A DNA stretch of 64,000 nucleotides, taken from positions 248,001 to 312,000 of the forward strand of contig JAHDVF020000424.1 of the NCBI GenBank assembly GCA_022606425.2. Reading direction: 5' to 3'. This DNA comes from Lepidostoma basale. Lineage: Eukaryota > Arthropoda > Insecta > Trichoptera > Lepidostomatidae. The notes beneath the pieces are model-generated. The model had not been told where the DNA came from. It made no database searches and saw only the letters and a list, made by a program, of their open reading frames with translations. Shown here piece by piece: positions 42,430-52,854 of the stretch. Position numbers and translations under genes: made by a program. Numbering within the stretch: the first letter of the stretch is position 1; every line of letters begins with the position of its first letter.

Positions 42430-43015
42430 TATATTTCAATTTCTATTATATAAATAGGAATCAATTTAAAAACTAAAGAATTATGTAGCTCTTATGATCT
42501 GTGGAATTTCAGGTTTTTTTTATATACCAAAAATAATTAGTTTGCAAATAAGTATATAGATGGCCTATATTCCTCTTCATCTACGATATTATTTAATTTT
42601 CTTTTCTCTACAATACTACATACATATTATAGCAGTTATGTGTATAATCTGTATCGAAATATATAAGAATATTATTCAGCATCTAGTGTAATAAGATATC
42701 TCCCCAGGGCCACTTTATTTCCAGTCCGGCCCCGTTAAAGAGCGCAAAAGTGGGGTCAAGTCTTTGCTGAATGGAGATTCCTTTAATTAAAAAGATTTTT
42801 AATAACAGGTACCTATCTACATACATAGGCATTAGCCTAAAACTCTGACCTAAAAACCCATTTTTAACAATTGTAAAAGTATAATTTACATGATAAACGT
42901 TCATTTTTCTTTCGATTCTCTTTTCAACGATATTTTAAAAACAATGATTTAAAAAGTTCTTCACAGGAAATTAGCTCTAACCGCTATATTTACAAAGAAG
43001 TTTTCCTTGTTTTAT
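42430..43015. other. AT-rich spacer
   Basis: Nothing recognised. Confidence 0.4.
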
Positions 43016-43019
43016 TTGT

Positions 43020-43400
43020 TATATTATCAGCTGCCCCTGTTCGAGGTAGATGGCCTTCACGATTGTAGGTCCTCGTGTGGCTAAAGAGACGAATCCTGGA
43101 CTCACAAACTCTGGGGCAATCTAGAGCAGGGCAAAGAAACCGCCACCGTCATTCGTTAGTCTATCCTTTCGCTTCCTCTTCCCGTGGCGTCGTCCCTCCG
43201 CTATGCTTTAAAATCCTGGGTGCCTATATGTACTGATATTTTCTTTCTAGGTCTGTCGTCTGCGGTGTTTTACTTGCATGTGCTCCCTTTGCCTTCCCTT
43301 TATCCTCACCCAATGACCACCTTTACCTCGCTTTAATCCAGCCCTCCGCATTTTTCCTCTCTCTCTCCCTCCTCCAGAATGTTCCGTCTTCCTCATGTAA
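43020..43400. other. GC-richer block upstream of a LINE
   Basis: Pyrimidine-rich on plus (43320-43390). It may be a more 5' part of the LINE at 43439, but no frame confirms this. Confidence 0.3.
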
Positions 43401-43438
43401 AAAAAACAAAAAGTTCGTTTATACTGAAGTACGATAAC

Positions 43439-43925
43439 AAGTCAGTAAAGCCTCTGCCATGTCAGGGTGTCTGAAGAATCTGTTCTGGAAGAACAAGCAC
43501 ATGGGTAACGACAGCAATACCAGAATTTATAAGACACGCAAGCGACCTATAATGACGTACGCTGTAGAGACTCGGGCTGACACTGTGCGAACCAAGGGTC
43601 TACTAAAACATCGGAGATGAAGGTCCTAAGATTAATTACTGGAAAAACTCTCCGAGATCGTGTCCGCAACGCAGACATAAGAAAAACTTGCAAAATAGAG
43701 AATATCGTTCAGTGAAATAGATCCAGAAGAAGATACTGGAGGGACCATGTAGCCCGAATGGATAGTGACAGACTTGCATATACAGCCGCTTATGAAATCT
43801 CCTTCCGGACACCGCCCACCTGGAAGACCGTCTAACAACTGGAGCTGGACCTCATCATCCGACGAAACATGATTTCTGTGTCACAGATAGTCAGATCTAT
43901 TAAAAGAGGAAGCAGATTATTTATT
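43439..43925 (+). pseudogene. LINE, second family, 3' third
   Basis: Plus frames give QVSKASAMSGCLKNLFWKNK, RIYKTRKRPIMTYAVETRAD, EMKVLRLITGKTLRDRVRNA, SRSRRRYWRDHVARMDSDRL. These are the RT thumb (TYAVETRAD corresponds to the YGSEAW position) and the C-terminal domain. Two stops and at least two shifts. The 3' end is near CACAGATAGTCAG. It is more extensive than the copy at 16662. Confidence 0.8.
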
Positions 43926-44052
43926 TGTGAATTTCAGCAACGCTGAAAACTGATCAATATTTCGCACGCTTAATAGAACACTGGCTTAACTCAAAAAATC
44001 AAGTTTTGCTCAATCTGTCTTGAGTCATGTTTTAACAAAAACAGTCGAAACA

Positions 44053-44150
44053 CACATACGAATGGATAACGTTAACATTGTGAACGATTATCGTACTACG
44101 AATGGATAGCGTTAACATTGTGAAAAATAGATGGATAGCGTTAACACAAG
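44053..44150 (+). repeat. Short interspersed triplicate
   Basis: GAATGGATAACGTTAACATT, GAATGGATAGCGTTAACATT and a shortened GATGGATAGCGTTAACAC occur within 100 bp. Confidence 0.75.
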
Positions 44151-44328
44151 CCTCTGTCTAATGTTAACTCAATTGTGACCTAAACCATAATCGGTCAGTT
44201 AACTATTAAGCGTACGATTTATCAACAGATGAAATACACGCCCCTAAACCAAAGGTCGCAGTTTCGATTCCCGCTGGTGTCATTTTGAAAATCGTTTCAT
44301 TGCGTTTACACAAAATCAATACTTAAAA

Positions 44329-44595
44329 TTACATAATTTTATTCAAATTGATCAATTCAGCTTCTGCGGGGACCCATTTTAGGCAGAAATGCCATTTTTT
44401 ATTAACAGTCGACCCCCGTTTCCTATTTTCAATTACCAATACTATTGTGCTTCCACTTTCACCATCAATGTATTGTGTTCTGCCAAGATATTTACCCTCA
44501 TCCGTGAGAATTGAAATATATACAGAAAAGGGCTTTGAACGCTCTTTTGCAGTACGAAAAATGAACGTATTTTGCTTTTTCAATTTTCTAGACAT
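44329..44595 (-). CDS. Small intact ORF, function unknown
   Basis: An 88-codon minus frame starts MSRKLKKQNTFIFRTAKERS and ends PAEAELINLNKIM. It is basic at the N-terminus and contains KYLGRTQYIDGESGSTIVLV and KKWHFCLKW. There is no signal peptide or membrane segment. Possible inverted repeats (AAAATCGTTTCA near 44287, complement-like near 44620) suggest it could belong to a small transposon. A B box-like GTTTCGATTCCCG lies at 44260. I do not recognise the family and it may be non-coding. Confidence 0.35.
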   Translation of the reverse strand: MSRKLKKQNTFIFRTAKERSKPFSVYISILTDEGKYLGRTQYIDGESGSTIVLVIENRKRGSTVNKKWHFCLKWVPAEAELINLNKIM

Positions 44596-44924
44596 ATTTA
44601 TTCTTGAAACGAAAAATTGAAACGACGTTTTACTTTATACTTTATTCGCCATTAAAAAATATTTAATGAATTACTGCACTTTTTGCACAAAAAATATTTA
44701 ATGAATAAATATAATTGCACATGTAACCCGTATGTTTTAGTGTCATAAAAATTGTGTATTTTTTAGTTGCATGAAAACGCAAAAATCGATTTCATTAAAT
44801 TATGAATTAATCACATATAAAGATGAATTTGGAAAAAAAAATCTCAATTTGTTTCTAAAGTAAAATTAATAAATAATTAAAACCTAGATTGATGAATAAG
44901 TACTGGCCACAGATACCTGGGCAG

Positions 44925-45060
44925 ATAAAAATCATGATGGTCTCATAAAAAAAGACAGGATGTCAATGACACAGAATGGCAAGGGATGAGTTGTGGAAGT
45001 CGGTAATGGAGGCCTATGTCCAACACTAGACGACTAATAGCTGAAGAAGATGATAATTCT
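44925..45060 (+). pseudogene. LINE terminal fragment, unassigned family
   Basis: WQGMSCGSR-type frame with GAATGGCAAGGGATGAG and GGAGGCCTATGTCCAACA, the typical last codons and 3' UTR start of CR1/RTE-type insect LINEs. Confidence 0.6.
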
Positions 45061-45228
45061 TTTCAAATTTTTTGTCTGAAATTGATGATCCAAAATTATA
45101 ACTATGTTTTATTGATTGCTTTAATGGTTTCCGTGGCGAAAACTTTTATAATTATTTTTATTAAAAAAAAAGACCACGGATTTTAATAAACGATATTTGA
45201 ATTTATTTAACACTCTTCAATACTTGAC

Positions 45229-45430
45229 GACCTTCGTAGCCGAGTGGTAAGTGCTTTGACTGCAACATCGAAGGCCCCGAGTTCGATTCCTGGCGATGGC
45301 AGTGTGACAATAAAATGGCAATAGATTAGCTACCGACGACATGTCACGAGAATCAATATGATAGCTATACCCTTTACATTGATTTGGCTCGCGCCGTAAT
45401 GATGTAAAGAGCGACTCAAAATAATAATAT
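45229..45430 (+). mobile_element. tRNA-derived SINE, tail a, internal deletion
   Basis: A box TAGCCGAGTGG at 45237, B box AGTTCGATTCC near 45281. The CACACTGTCTTTGGTCTGGT segment is deleted between GCAGTG and TGACAATAAAA. It ends in tail a (CATTGATTTGGCTCGCGCCG) and AAAATAATAAT. Confidence 0.88.
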
Positions 45431-45436
45431 AAACAG

Positions 45437-45512
45437 AAAGGAATCGTGTCCAGACTTGAACCCATGTCCACTGAATCAGGAGCCAAGCATTCTATCCCCT
45501 AGACCACCACCC
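45437..45512 (-). other. tRNA-like sequence (pseudo-tRNA or second SINE head)
   Basis: The minus strand reads TGGTCTAGGGGATAGAATG (A box-like) and GGGTTCAAGTCTGG (B box-like) 40 bases apart. The anticodon arm does not pair well, so I do not call a functional tRNA. Confidence 0.4.
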
Positions 45513-45519
45513 CATTATA

Positions 45520-46745
45520 GTTAATACTCGTATTTATAATCTTCTACCTGCGTTTTATCTGAGCTGGGGAGATATTTGATTTTGATTACTTTTACTACGA
45601 TCATTACAAATTATTTAAATCCGTACAAAAAACTTTCATAAATAAAGATTCTTATTTCGTTATTGGTGAGCTTCAATTAATCAAAATCAGATTCTTTATA
45701 ATACGACAAAAGCTCTTAAGTATCATCCTAATTCACATTTGGGCATAATACAATTCCCATCGCTTTGTGATCCTTATTCTAAGCTAAGTAATTTAGATGA
45801 ATAGCGAAAAAACAATTCTTCTTCGAAAATATAATTTCATCTCTCTGGACCCAATTATCGGAAATATTCCATTAATATTTCCTCTAATTGTACACAACGG
45901 ATAACAATATTCTGATTCAATATGTAATGTACCTCTCGCCTCTGGTTTCATGACATATTAACCGTCGCGTTGCCATGTGGTCAATTGAGTTTCCACTGCC
46001 AATTTAAAGTTGATTTTCTTAAAACCTATGGACCCTTATATTATAAAAAAAATTGTTATCCTCCATTGAAGTGTTTTTAATATTTTGTAATTAAATAAAG
46101 CAATAAATTACTTCCTTCATCCCAAAAATAAATATTTTTTAAGACTGCCCTCACCTTCATTCGTGTTAAGGTAGAATTTGTTTTGCTAATATTTACAACT
46201 TTATCAAAAGTGACAAATACTTACTCGCTGTTTTAAACGTATTATAAATTATATGTTTGGCCTTTTCTCATACGTAATAATACCGATTGTAGACGGAAAC
46301 GCAGCACGCAACTTAATAATATCAGAACTGTGAAAATATTAACACTTTACCAAAAGGGACAAATATTAATACGTACTCGTTGTCTTGAACGTAGTATACA
46401 TTTTGCCTAGGTGCCTTTATCATACGTAAAATTATAGCGCCACGGCGCGGCGGGGCGGGACAAGTTCATACTTGGTGTCAGTTGTTCATATGCTGTCTCG
46501 CATTCTATATCAGAAATCGCATGGTTCCAGAAAAAAATTAATAATGATATGTTTTTCAAATAATCCATATATGTTATAGATATCGATCTGTTTCTAATGA
46601 AATTCCCTGCAAGATAACATAAATTAAATTTTGATTCATAGAGTCATATGCTTGATATTTAGATAAAGTTAGCGGTAAACTGAATTGACCACATGGGAGC
46701 GAGCGTTTTGTTTTGAACACGGTACGTTAAGGGTTAAACGCTTTC
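45520..46745. other. Unassigned sequence
   Basis: Contains a diverged direct repeat (TTTATCAAAAGTGACAAATA at 46200 and CTTTACCAAAAGGGACAAAT at 46346). Nothing coding. Confidence 0.35.
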
Positions 46746-46751
46746 AATCAA

Positions 46752-46870
46752 TATTATTTATTGTTTCTTGAACCGAGATGTAAAATTCGTTTGTTTTAAA
46801 TAAGTTTGATAATATTTTATGGGAGTTACATATTTCGCCTTGCTGTGGCATTATTATCAAATATAACATT
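46752..46870 (-). repeat. Family A hammerhead element, single arm
   Basis: Left tail and shortened arm, minus motif 46827-46860 with UUGAUAA, GCC/GGC hairpin, GAAA, UAUG and UA. There are extra bases between core and hairpin. Confidence 0.65.
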
Positions 46871-47034
46871 GAACCTGTAATTCGATTAACGATAATTTTC
46901 AATTTTTTATTCGCATTTTGTTAACACATAATTCTTAAAACAAAATAACTATTGACACTGAAAGTATATTTCATTCAATGATTGGAAGTGTCACGTGACA
47001 TACCCTGCTTGAAAAGGTACATGTAAAATCCTAT

Positions 47035-47140
47035 GAAACGCCAAAAAGGATGAAGTGCCGCATCAGTAAAAGTGTGACAGTTCATTCTTTCTGCCTACCC
47101 TTTCGGGGAGACGGCGTGATGGTTAGTTAGTTAGTTGGTT
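47035..47140 (+). pseudogene. RTE-like LINE 3' end, variant subfamily
   Basis: AAAAGGATGAAGTGCCGCAT precedes the standard end (TCTGCCTACCCTTTCGGGGA, GTGATGGTTAGTTAG). The same variant is at 47945-48055 in reverse. Confidence 0.8.
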
Positions 47141-47144
47141 AGTT

Positions 47145-47940
47145 ATAACAATTTAGAAAGTACCCCACTTTTCAAAGCATATAATCAAGAGTTAACATTT
47201 GAAATTGAAAGCTTTTAAGTATGCAAAGTAGGCAACAGAAATCAAATAAATGTTTAACATCTTCGGGGCGGCAATTCGAAATTCCGTCGTCTGACACACT
47301 TCACAGGGAACACACAATTTTCCAGCACAAAGCTCGGTGTGTGGCGGGCAAATTCGTGACATTTAAACCTACGAAAGTCACAAAGTGAGAGATTTATTCT
47401 ATTTAAATTGAGTACCGAGTAAAAAAATTGATTCTTTATTTGAAAATCACAAAGAAACAAAGTAAGTATGTACTTTATCTTCTAATAAAGCGTAAATAGA
47501 GATTGTTATTATGTTAACACAGAAATACTAGTTAAAATTTTATTAAACCAGTTTACTGTCATTAATTATGTTAGCCAATCGTTTCTGAGTCCACTAATGC
47601 CTCTTTTTCTTTCTTGTGGTATCCACATCAATATTCTGGGTTCCTATTTTTCCATCCTTTGTCTGGCGACATGTCCTGCGTATTTTTTTTTAATTTACCA
47701 ATACGGTCTATCATATCGACAAACTTTTTCCGGCATTTATTATTTTATAATTAATGTATTTGCGTTTGCGTAAATTAAATGTATGTCCCGGATGGACGAG
47801 GACAGGCCTAGGATGTGTACGAGCGAGGCTGAAAAAAGAGTGCCGCTGCGCCATATAACAGCCTCAGGTATATAGTGGGAACCCTTCTGTGTTCCTCTCT
47901 TCTTTAATGTACTTATAAAAAGAAGTATATTTTGTTTGTT
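47145..47940. other. Unassigned sequence
   Basis: 47780-47895 is GC-richer and may be a LINE scrap (RMDEDRPRM-like), but this is not firm. Confidence 0.3.
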
Positions 47941-47944
47941 TTGT

Positions 47945-48055
47945 TAACTAACTAACTAACTAACTAACCATCACGCCGTCTCCCCGAAAGGGTAGGCAGA
48001 AAGAATGGACTGTCACACTTTTACTGATGCGGCACTCCATCCTTTTTTTTTCGCT
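47945..48055 (-). pseudogene. RTE-like LINE 3' end, variant subfamily
   Basis: Five CTAA units then the standard end in reverse and the CTGATGCGGCACTCCATCC variant segment. Confidence 0.8.
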
Positions 48056-48059
48056 CCGA

Positions 48060-48370
48060 CGCGGTGTGATGGGTTGCGAACCTCATCGCCACCAACATCT
48101 CCCGCGCACACTTCGATCGTCCAACACCCACAAAATAATTCAAAAACAAATAATATAAAATACAATGATATAAAATAAAACAACAAAATAAAAATAATTT
48201 AACACAAAATGTTCTTTTTAGATGGTATACATATTGAATATTTAATTTATGTTCCACGAATCCACCATTTTGTTTTGTTTTGTTTTGTTCTTATATTTGA
48301 TTATAACGAAAATATATTTTAATTATATCACCTGAGCCTACTACAGAATAACAAAAAATACATTAATAAA
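48060..48370. other. Unassigned spacer
   Basis: Includes a short (GTTTT)n run at 48268-48290. Nothing else. Confidence 0.4.
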
Positions 48371-48377
48371 ATTTTCG

Positions 48378-48530
48378 TATGAAGCATTCACTTTGTGGTA
48401 TTTGTATTTAAAATAAAATAAAATAAAAACATGTTACAAAACTGTTATTACGAAGCCCTGAGGAAGCTTGGGCACAAGCGAAACTAGTTGGCAATTAAAA
48501 TAACCGCATAGTGGTGACAAACAAAGTGCA
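48378..48530 (+). repeat. Family C hammerhead element
   Basis: Reverse family tail (ATGAAGCATTCACTTTGTGG, 48379-48398), then plus motif 48458-48489 and right arm AACCGCATAGTGGTGACAAA. Confidence 0.78.
48458..48489 (+). ncRNA. Hammerhead-like ribozyme motif, family C (complete)
   Basis: CUGAGGA, spacer A, GCUUG/CAAGC stem II with loop GGCA, GAAA, palindromic CUAG, UU. Stem I GCC/GGC. All elements are present. Confidence 0.8.
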
Positions 48531-48589
48531 GTGTTTTTATTTATTTATTTTTTAAATAAATAATTATAAAAATTAATACTTAAATAGTA

Positions 48590-48740
48590 CTTTATACGAA
48601 TGAAAACGTCTGTTTTTTAAGTTAAATTATGATATGATTCGACCGTTTAAGGGTTTATCATTTGATAATGCTTTAAAAGGGTAAAAAATGTTATTCTCAT
48701 AAATTATAACTAAACTTATAGAAAACATATAGTAGAAAAC
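48590..48740. repeat. Family A hammerhead inverted pair, decayed
   Basis: Minus 48631-48661 (AUGAUAA, GAAU, CAUA-UC) and plus 48662-48692 (UUGAUAA, AAAA, AAUG-UU) abut directly. A separate A tail lies at 48894-48962. Confidence 0.6.
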
Positions 48741-48969
48741 GTTTCACACTATCATTTGTTAATTGTTAACTATTATTTTATATTTGTGGTAGCATGTAAT
48801 TGGCCTTATTTTAATTATTCTAAATGTTTTATTATAAATATGTTATTGATATCCCTGTATGTTACCCTTAATAAATAAAGCAAAAGCAAAAACATTCATT
48901 TTCATTTGTATTAATTATTTTATATGGGTGTTATATTACATCATTGTTCATGAAACAATAAATACATAA

Positions 48970-49260
48970 ATAGTACCTAAAATCAACCCTATTGCCCGGC
49001 CTTTTAAATATGTACAAGGCTCACTGATGAAATGGAAAAATCCGTATCCAGAGATACGGGGATCGGTACCGCGCCCTGCAAGAGAGGAGGGCGATCCCGC
49101 CCTCACAGAATGGAACAATCCAACCCCCGGCGCCCCCCGCAGGATATAGGTCACGCTTGTTGCAGCCCGCACCGAGCAGCTGAGATCGGCCAGGTGTGTG
49201 TCTCTAGATCCCTTGACCCGGCGCGTCGTAAGCTCCTATTCCTCTTGTATCAATAATTAA
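48970..49260. other. GC-rich block of unknown origin
   Basis: Strongly GC-rich (CCCGGCGCCCCCCGCAGG at 49124). The plus strand is open from 49032 to 49256 with a Cys/Arg/His-rich product, and AATAAA follows at 49257. It could be the 3' end of an unidentified retroelement. Confidence 0.35.
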
Positions 49261-49289
49261 TAAACATTTTTTTTAAATAATTTAATAGC

Positions 49290-49545
49290 ACTTAATATAA
49301 ATATATAAATAATAATGAAATAATAAGATGTTTAAACTGCCTCCACATTTATCTAAATTTTGACAGCAACCGGTTTCGCCTGGCTTGCTGGCATCGACAG
49401 AGCGAGCCTGGTGTAACCTGTCGCTGTCGAAATAAACACAAAAATGGAAGCATTTGAAAAACATCGTTTTATTTCATTATTATTAAAATGAACTTCCATC
49501 AAGAGAATTCAGTAAAATCATTCGATTAACTTTTATATTTTATTT
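49290..49545. repeat. Family B hammerhead inverted pair
   Basis: Minus motif 49368-49400 (CUGUCGA, GCCAG hairpin, GAAA, CCGG-UU) and a decayed plus motif 49398-49432. The right tail CTTCCATCAAGAGAATTCAG is at 49494. Confidence 0.78.
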
Positions 49546-49689
49546 TTACACAATTTTTATAGTTCTAAATCATTTCAATTTTAAACTTCGTTAGGGTTGC
49601 AGAAACTTTCTAATTGATAGTAAAAAGAAGTGTACATGTTGGAAGTTGTTTTGTTGATATTTTGACAGCTACCAAAGTATTCACGTGAA

Positions 49690-49836
49690 CACATGAATCA
49701 ATTAAAATGTTTCTATGACTCTGGTGAGAACGAAACCGTTTGGTTCATTAAAACCAATAAAGCAGTGAAAAACAAAATATAAAAGTGTTTTCAAATTATT
49801 TTAATAAAGTTACACCACAAATTAAGTGCTTCATAC
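49690..49836 (+). repeat. Family E hammerhead element, truncated
   Basis: Plus half-motif with GAAC-GAAA-CCGU-UU (49719-49741), right arm, and family tail CCACAAATTAAGTGCTTCAT at 49815. Confidence 0.65.
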
Positions 49837-49954
49837 AAAGGTATGAGCAGTTTTGAATAATTGTACAAACTATTTAACTGAGAAATCGAAAACAATGTTT
49901 CAGAAGATCAAAAAGGGAATTGAAGGGATTTATCACTATTAACTAGTAATAAAT

Positions 49955-50040
49955 ATTGGTGAATACGTCAGTTATCTAGAAGTTTTATAATTTTAAAAGA
50001 GAGTGACATTATTCGCTTTGATAGTGCATTATCACGTGAT
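49955..50040 (-). repeat. Family A hammerhead element, single arm
   Basis: Minus motif 50005-50035 (GUGAUAA, GC..GC hairpin, GAAU, AAUG-UC) with arm GTCAGTTATCTAGAAGTTTT. Confidence 0.6.
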
Positions 50041-50044
50041 TATC

Positions 50045-50845
50045 CTTTCGTATGCTCTCATTGCATGATCATTTTTCTATAATTGGACTAAGGTGTACGA
50101 GTATATATGGATCTTCTGGCATATAGAAGTTCCATTTACGTATGATTTAAATATTGTTATTACCTTTCTGTCATTTAATGAAGAAATCAATCTTTCTAAA
50201 GATCATATAACATAAATCATGAAAATTTACTTTGGTGATGTATACATATGAAGACTCTAACATTATTAATCATTTTTCATACTAATCGAGAGATCTTTGT
50301 ATTAATATTTTTTATCTGATCAAAGTCCAGACACCGCCTGCGCCTGGTGGATAATATTCTAGCAATTCTGACTCATTTGGACGAAAGGGAAGCAAGGAGA
50401 TTGGAATAATATCACTAAGGAGGCTGAAACTCTTCAAGAGTTGTAGGACCACCTGATGAAAGTAAGTTATTAAGGTAATATTTATCAAAAATACTCGGTC
50501 TTGTAGAAATAAAATTCTAAAATTTCGTAACTTCTTTAACGACAATTTTCTTTTCATAATTTAGCGAAAGCTAAAAAATAGATTTTTTTGCGAAAAATTC
50601 AGTTCCTCATTTACATATACATATACCTGAAAGTTCACAAGAAAAATAAAACTTGTTCAACACATTCCAAAACTGAGAAACCTTTACTTCTAAGTGGGCG
50701 TTATTAAAATTATACAAAAGAAGAATTCAAATGTCTTCCCTTATTTCAATCGTGCATTAATAAAAATACGGTTAAAAATGGCTGCTTATTTTTTATACAC
50801 TATAAAAATAATTATTATATAATATGATATAATTTTAGATAAATT
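50045..50845. other. AT-rich spacer
   Basis: Nothing recognised. Confidence 0.4.
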
Positions 50846-50849
50846 TAAG

Positions 50850-51060
50850 GTGCTGTGGAATTCCATAATGACGATTTTTTTATGAATTAAAACACATTTA
50901 TTCCACTTTTGGATTTATTTTTCTCGACATGTTTCGAAGGCTTTACAACTTCATCATCGGGAGAAAGATACAAAACCGGTTAAACTTTATATCGTTCCCC
51001 CGATGATCGAGTTAACAGTGGAAAAAAACAGTGTTTTAATTCATTAAAAATCGCATTTAA
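50850..51060. repeat. Family H hammerhead element
   Basis: Left end GTGCTGTGGAATTCCATAAT, arm TGAATTAAAACACATTTATT, minus motif 50926-50960. The right arm mirrors it (ACAGTGTTTTAATTCATTAA) after a truncated CCGAUGA half-motif near 51000. Confidence 0.75.
50926..50960 (-). ncRNA. Hammerhead-like ribozyme motif, family H
   Basis: CCGAUGA core (U4 is C), spacer U, GAAG/CUUC stem II, GAAA, palindromic CAUG, UC. Stem I is UUUCUC with GAGAAA, six perfect pairs. Confidence 0.73.
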
Positions 51061-51185
51061 TGTTTTTTGAACAATGATGTTAAATGAATGAAAACGTCTG
51101 TTATCTAGAAGTTTCATTATAAAAATTGGGAATGACATATTTCGACTTTCTAATGCATTACCAAATTTAGTTACATAAATGTTGT
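51061..51185 (-). repeat. Family A hammerhead element, single arm
   Basis: Minus motif 51134-51164 (UUGGUAA, GCAUUAGAAAGUC, GAAA, UAUG-UC) after a short tail and arm. Confidence 0.68.
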
Positions 51186-51189
51186 CATT

Positions 51190-51830
51190 AAATTTTTTTT
51201 TCATTTTGCAAACCTTTATTCGAAGTCACAAAAAGGAGATAGCTGTCTATCAAATGTCGAATAAATTACTTTCGTTACTGAGATGTGAACATAGGCAAAT
51301 AGCGACATCTCCGAGTCGGTAAACTACCGGAGAACACTCACACGTGATGAGACCACTTAAAAAATATATTATAATAAAGTGTACGCTTATCTAAAGTGTA
51401 AAATGTCTCACGTTCTCAGATTTTTATATGTAAAATGCCTTTGTAAAAATCTTGCTTCGGTACGTTTTTATTTTAACCTAATTCTAAATTGATGAGGCGT
51501 GGCGTGCTTGGAGCACTTTAAAACACGCGATTATTTTATAGTATTGCATCATTTTCAATAAATAATGCTCTTTCGCATCTTTACGAACAATATAACACGT
51601 TATTATTTATAAATAAACTCTTACAGACTTACAAGAAGAGGGCACGACTTGGAAAATTTACTTCAGACTGTAATTTTGCAAGATTAAATAACTCCCTAAA
51701 AGTCATTGATAGTCAAAGTGAGAAAGCGTAATACCCAGCCAATTTTAAACAAAAATCATTTAAACTTTTCATCTTATATAGTAGAAATTTCGCTACAAGC
51801 TCCAACAGTCAAATTGCTAAGGGGGTAAGT
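51190..51830. other. Unassigned spacer
   Basis: Nothing recognised. Confidence 0.4.
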
Positions 51831-51834
51831 TACT

Positions 51835-52066
51835 TTGAGATGATGGTGATGGTGAAAAGCGAAGTCGAGGAAGACCGAGAAAAATATGGCATTACCAAAT
51901 TAATCTAATTGAAAAGATCGTCCATGTTAGAAGTTGGAAGAATCAACGTGCTTGTTTGACTCACTGTTGGAGTGGAGCAAACTAAAGGGTGTATCGGGAA
52001 AAGCAAGGCGGTTCATTTTATCTGCTTTTCTTTCGGAGAAACAGCGTGATGATTTGTTTGTTTAAA
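51835..52066 (+). pseudogene. RTE-like LINE 3' end
   Basis: GRPRKIWHYQINLIEKIVHV then frameshifts to the ATCTGCTTTTCTTTCGGAGA end and a GTTTGTTT tail (52055). Confidence 0.78.
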
Positions 52067-52201
52067 ATATGTTAATAATGTTAACATGAAAAATTATAAT
52101 ATAAAAATATTTACAGTTGAATATTTATAGAAAGTAAAAGTACTTGCTTTTGAACAATGTTTACACCAGCTTTATTGTAATAATTCAAATTAAAAAAAAC
52201 A

Positions 52202-52233
52202 AATGTGTTTCGGATGCAGAAGCCTTTCATCAG
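52202..52233 (-). ncRNA. Hammerhead-like ribozyme motif, family J
   Basis: CUGAUGA, spacer A, weak hairpin AGGCUUCUGCAUCC, GAAA, CACA, UU. Stem I ACA/UGU. Confidence 0.6.
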
Positions 52234-52439
52234 TGTAAGAGCTCTGACTGTTATACCGAAGGTCCCAGGTTCGATTTACGGCGATGGCAGTGTGATTATC
52301 ACACTGTCTTTGGTCTGGTGTAGAATTTACGTAACCATAATATGGAGATAAATTAGCTACCTATTACATGTCATGAGAATCAATATAGCTAAAGACAATT
52401 TCGTACAATTTAAAACAAGAACAGCTAAAAACAATTTGT

Positions 52440-52660
52440 ATACATAATGAAAACAAAAAAAAATTGATAGAAATTTTCTTTATTATTATATATTTAGGTG
52501 TGATGACCAGAAGATGCCAGAAAGTTATCGAAACCGGTCGACGATAAACACAAGTGGAAGCACACTAAATATATAATAATAAGGAAATTTTGAATCAAAA
52601 ATTTTTTGTTTTCATTATTTAAAATGAACTTCTACCAAGAAATTTCAATTAAAACAGTAA
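52440..52660. repeat. Family B' hammerhead element inside the SINE
   Basis: Left scrap (TTCTTTATTATTATATATTT), plus motif 52508-52539, right arm ACACAAGTGGAAGCACACTA and tail ATGAACTTCTACCAAGAAAT. Confidence 0.72.
52508..52539 (+). ncRNA. Hammerhead-like ribozyme motif, family B'
   Basis: CAGAAGA, spacer U, poorly paired hairpin, GAAA, palindromic CCGG, UC. Confidence 0.55.
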
Positions 52661-52701
52661 TTGGGTTCAAACAACCTGTTGTACACAAAAAAGTTATAAC
52701 A

Positions 52702-52734
52702 CTGATGAAAGACTTCTGATTCCGAAACATGCTT
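52702..52734 (+). ncRNA. Hammerhead-like ribozyme motif, family J
   Basis: CUGAUGA, spacer A, AAGACUUCUGAUUCC segment, GAAA, CAUG followed by C-UU. Stem I ACA/UGU. Confidence 0.55.
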
Positions 52735-52854
52735 TGTTTTTATTTAAACTATTCTAATAAATTTCGTGTTGTATAAAAAATTTAAAAAAACATTGTTGTG
52801 GAATCCGAAACACAAAGATATGGCGAATATAGAAAAAGTACTTGCTACTTTTTC

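Larger units (their letters stand above)
52236..52692 (+). mobile_element. tRNA-derived SINE, tail b, carrying a B' element
   Basis: B box GGTTCGATTTA near 52269, full body, tail b start at 52410-52436, then after the B' insertion the remaining tail TTGGGTTCAAACAACCTGTT at 52663-52682. The A box is lost at the junction with J. Confidence 0.8.
52140..52850. repeat. Family J hammerhead pair split by a SINE
   Basis: Minus motif 52202-52233 and plus motif 52702-52734 are the two J arms, with matching AATAATTCAAATT-type and complement flanks. The SINE at 52236-52692 separates them. The J tail with ACACAAAGATATGGCGAATA is at 52815-52840. Confidence 0.72.

Noticed and set aside
43848..43890. CATCATCCGACGAAACATG resembling a hammerhead core and end
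   Set aside because: It is the 3' end of a LINE (the same place reads CATCATCCCAGAAGACATA at 39110), with no stem II.
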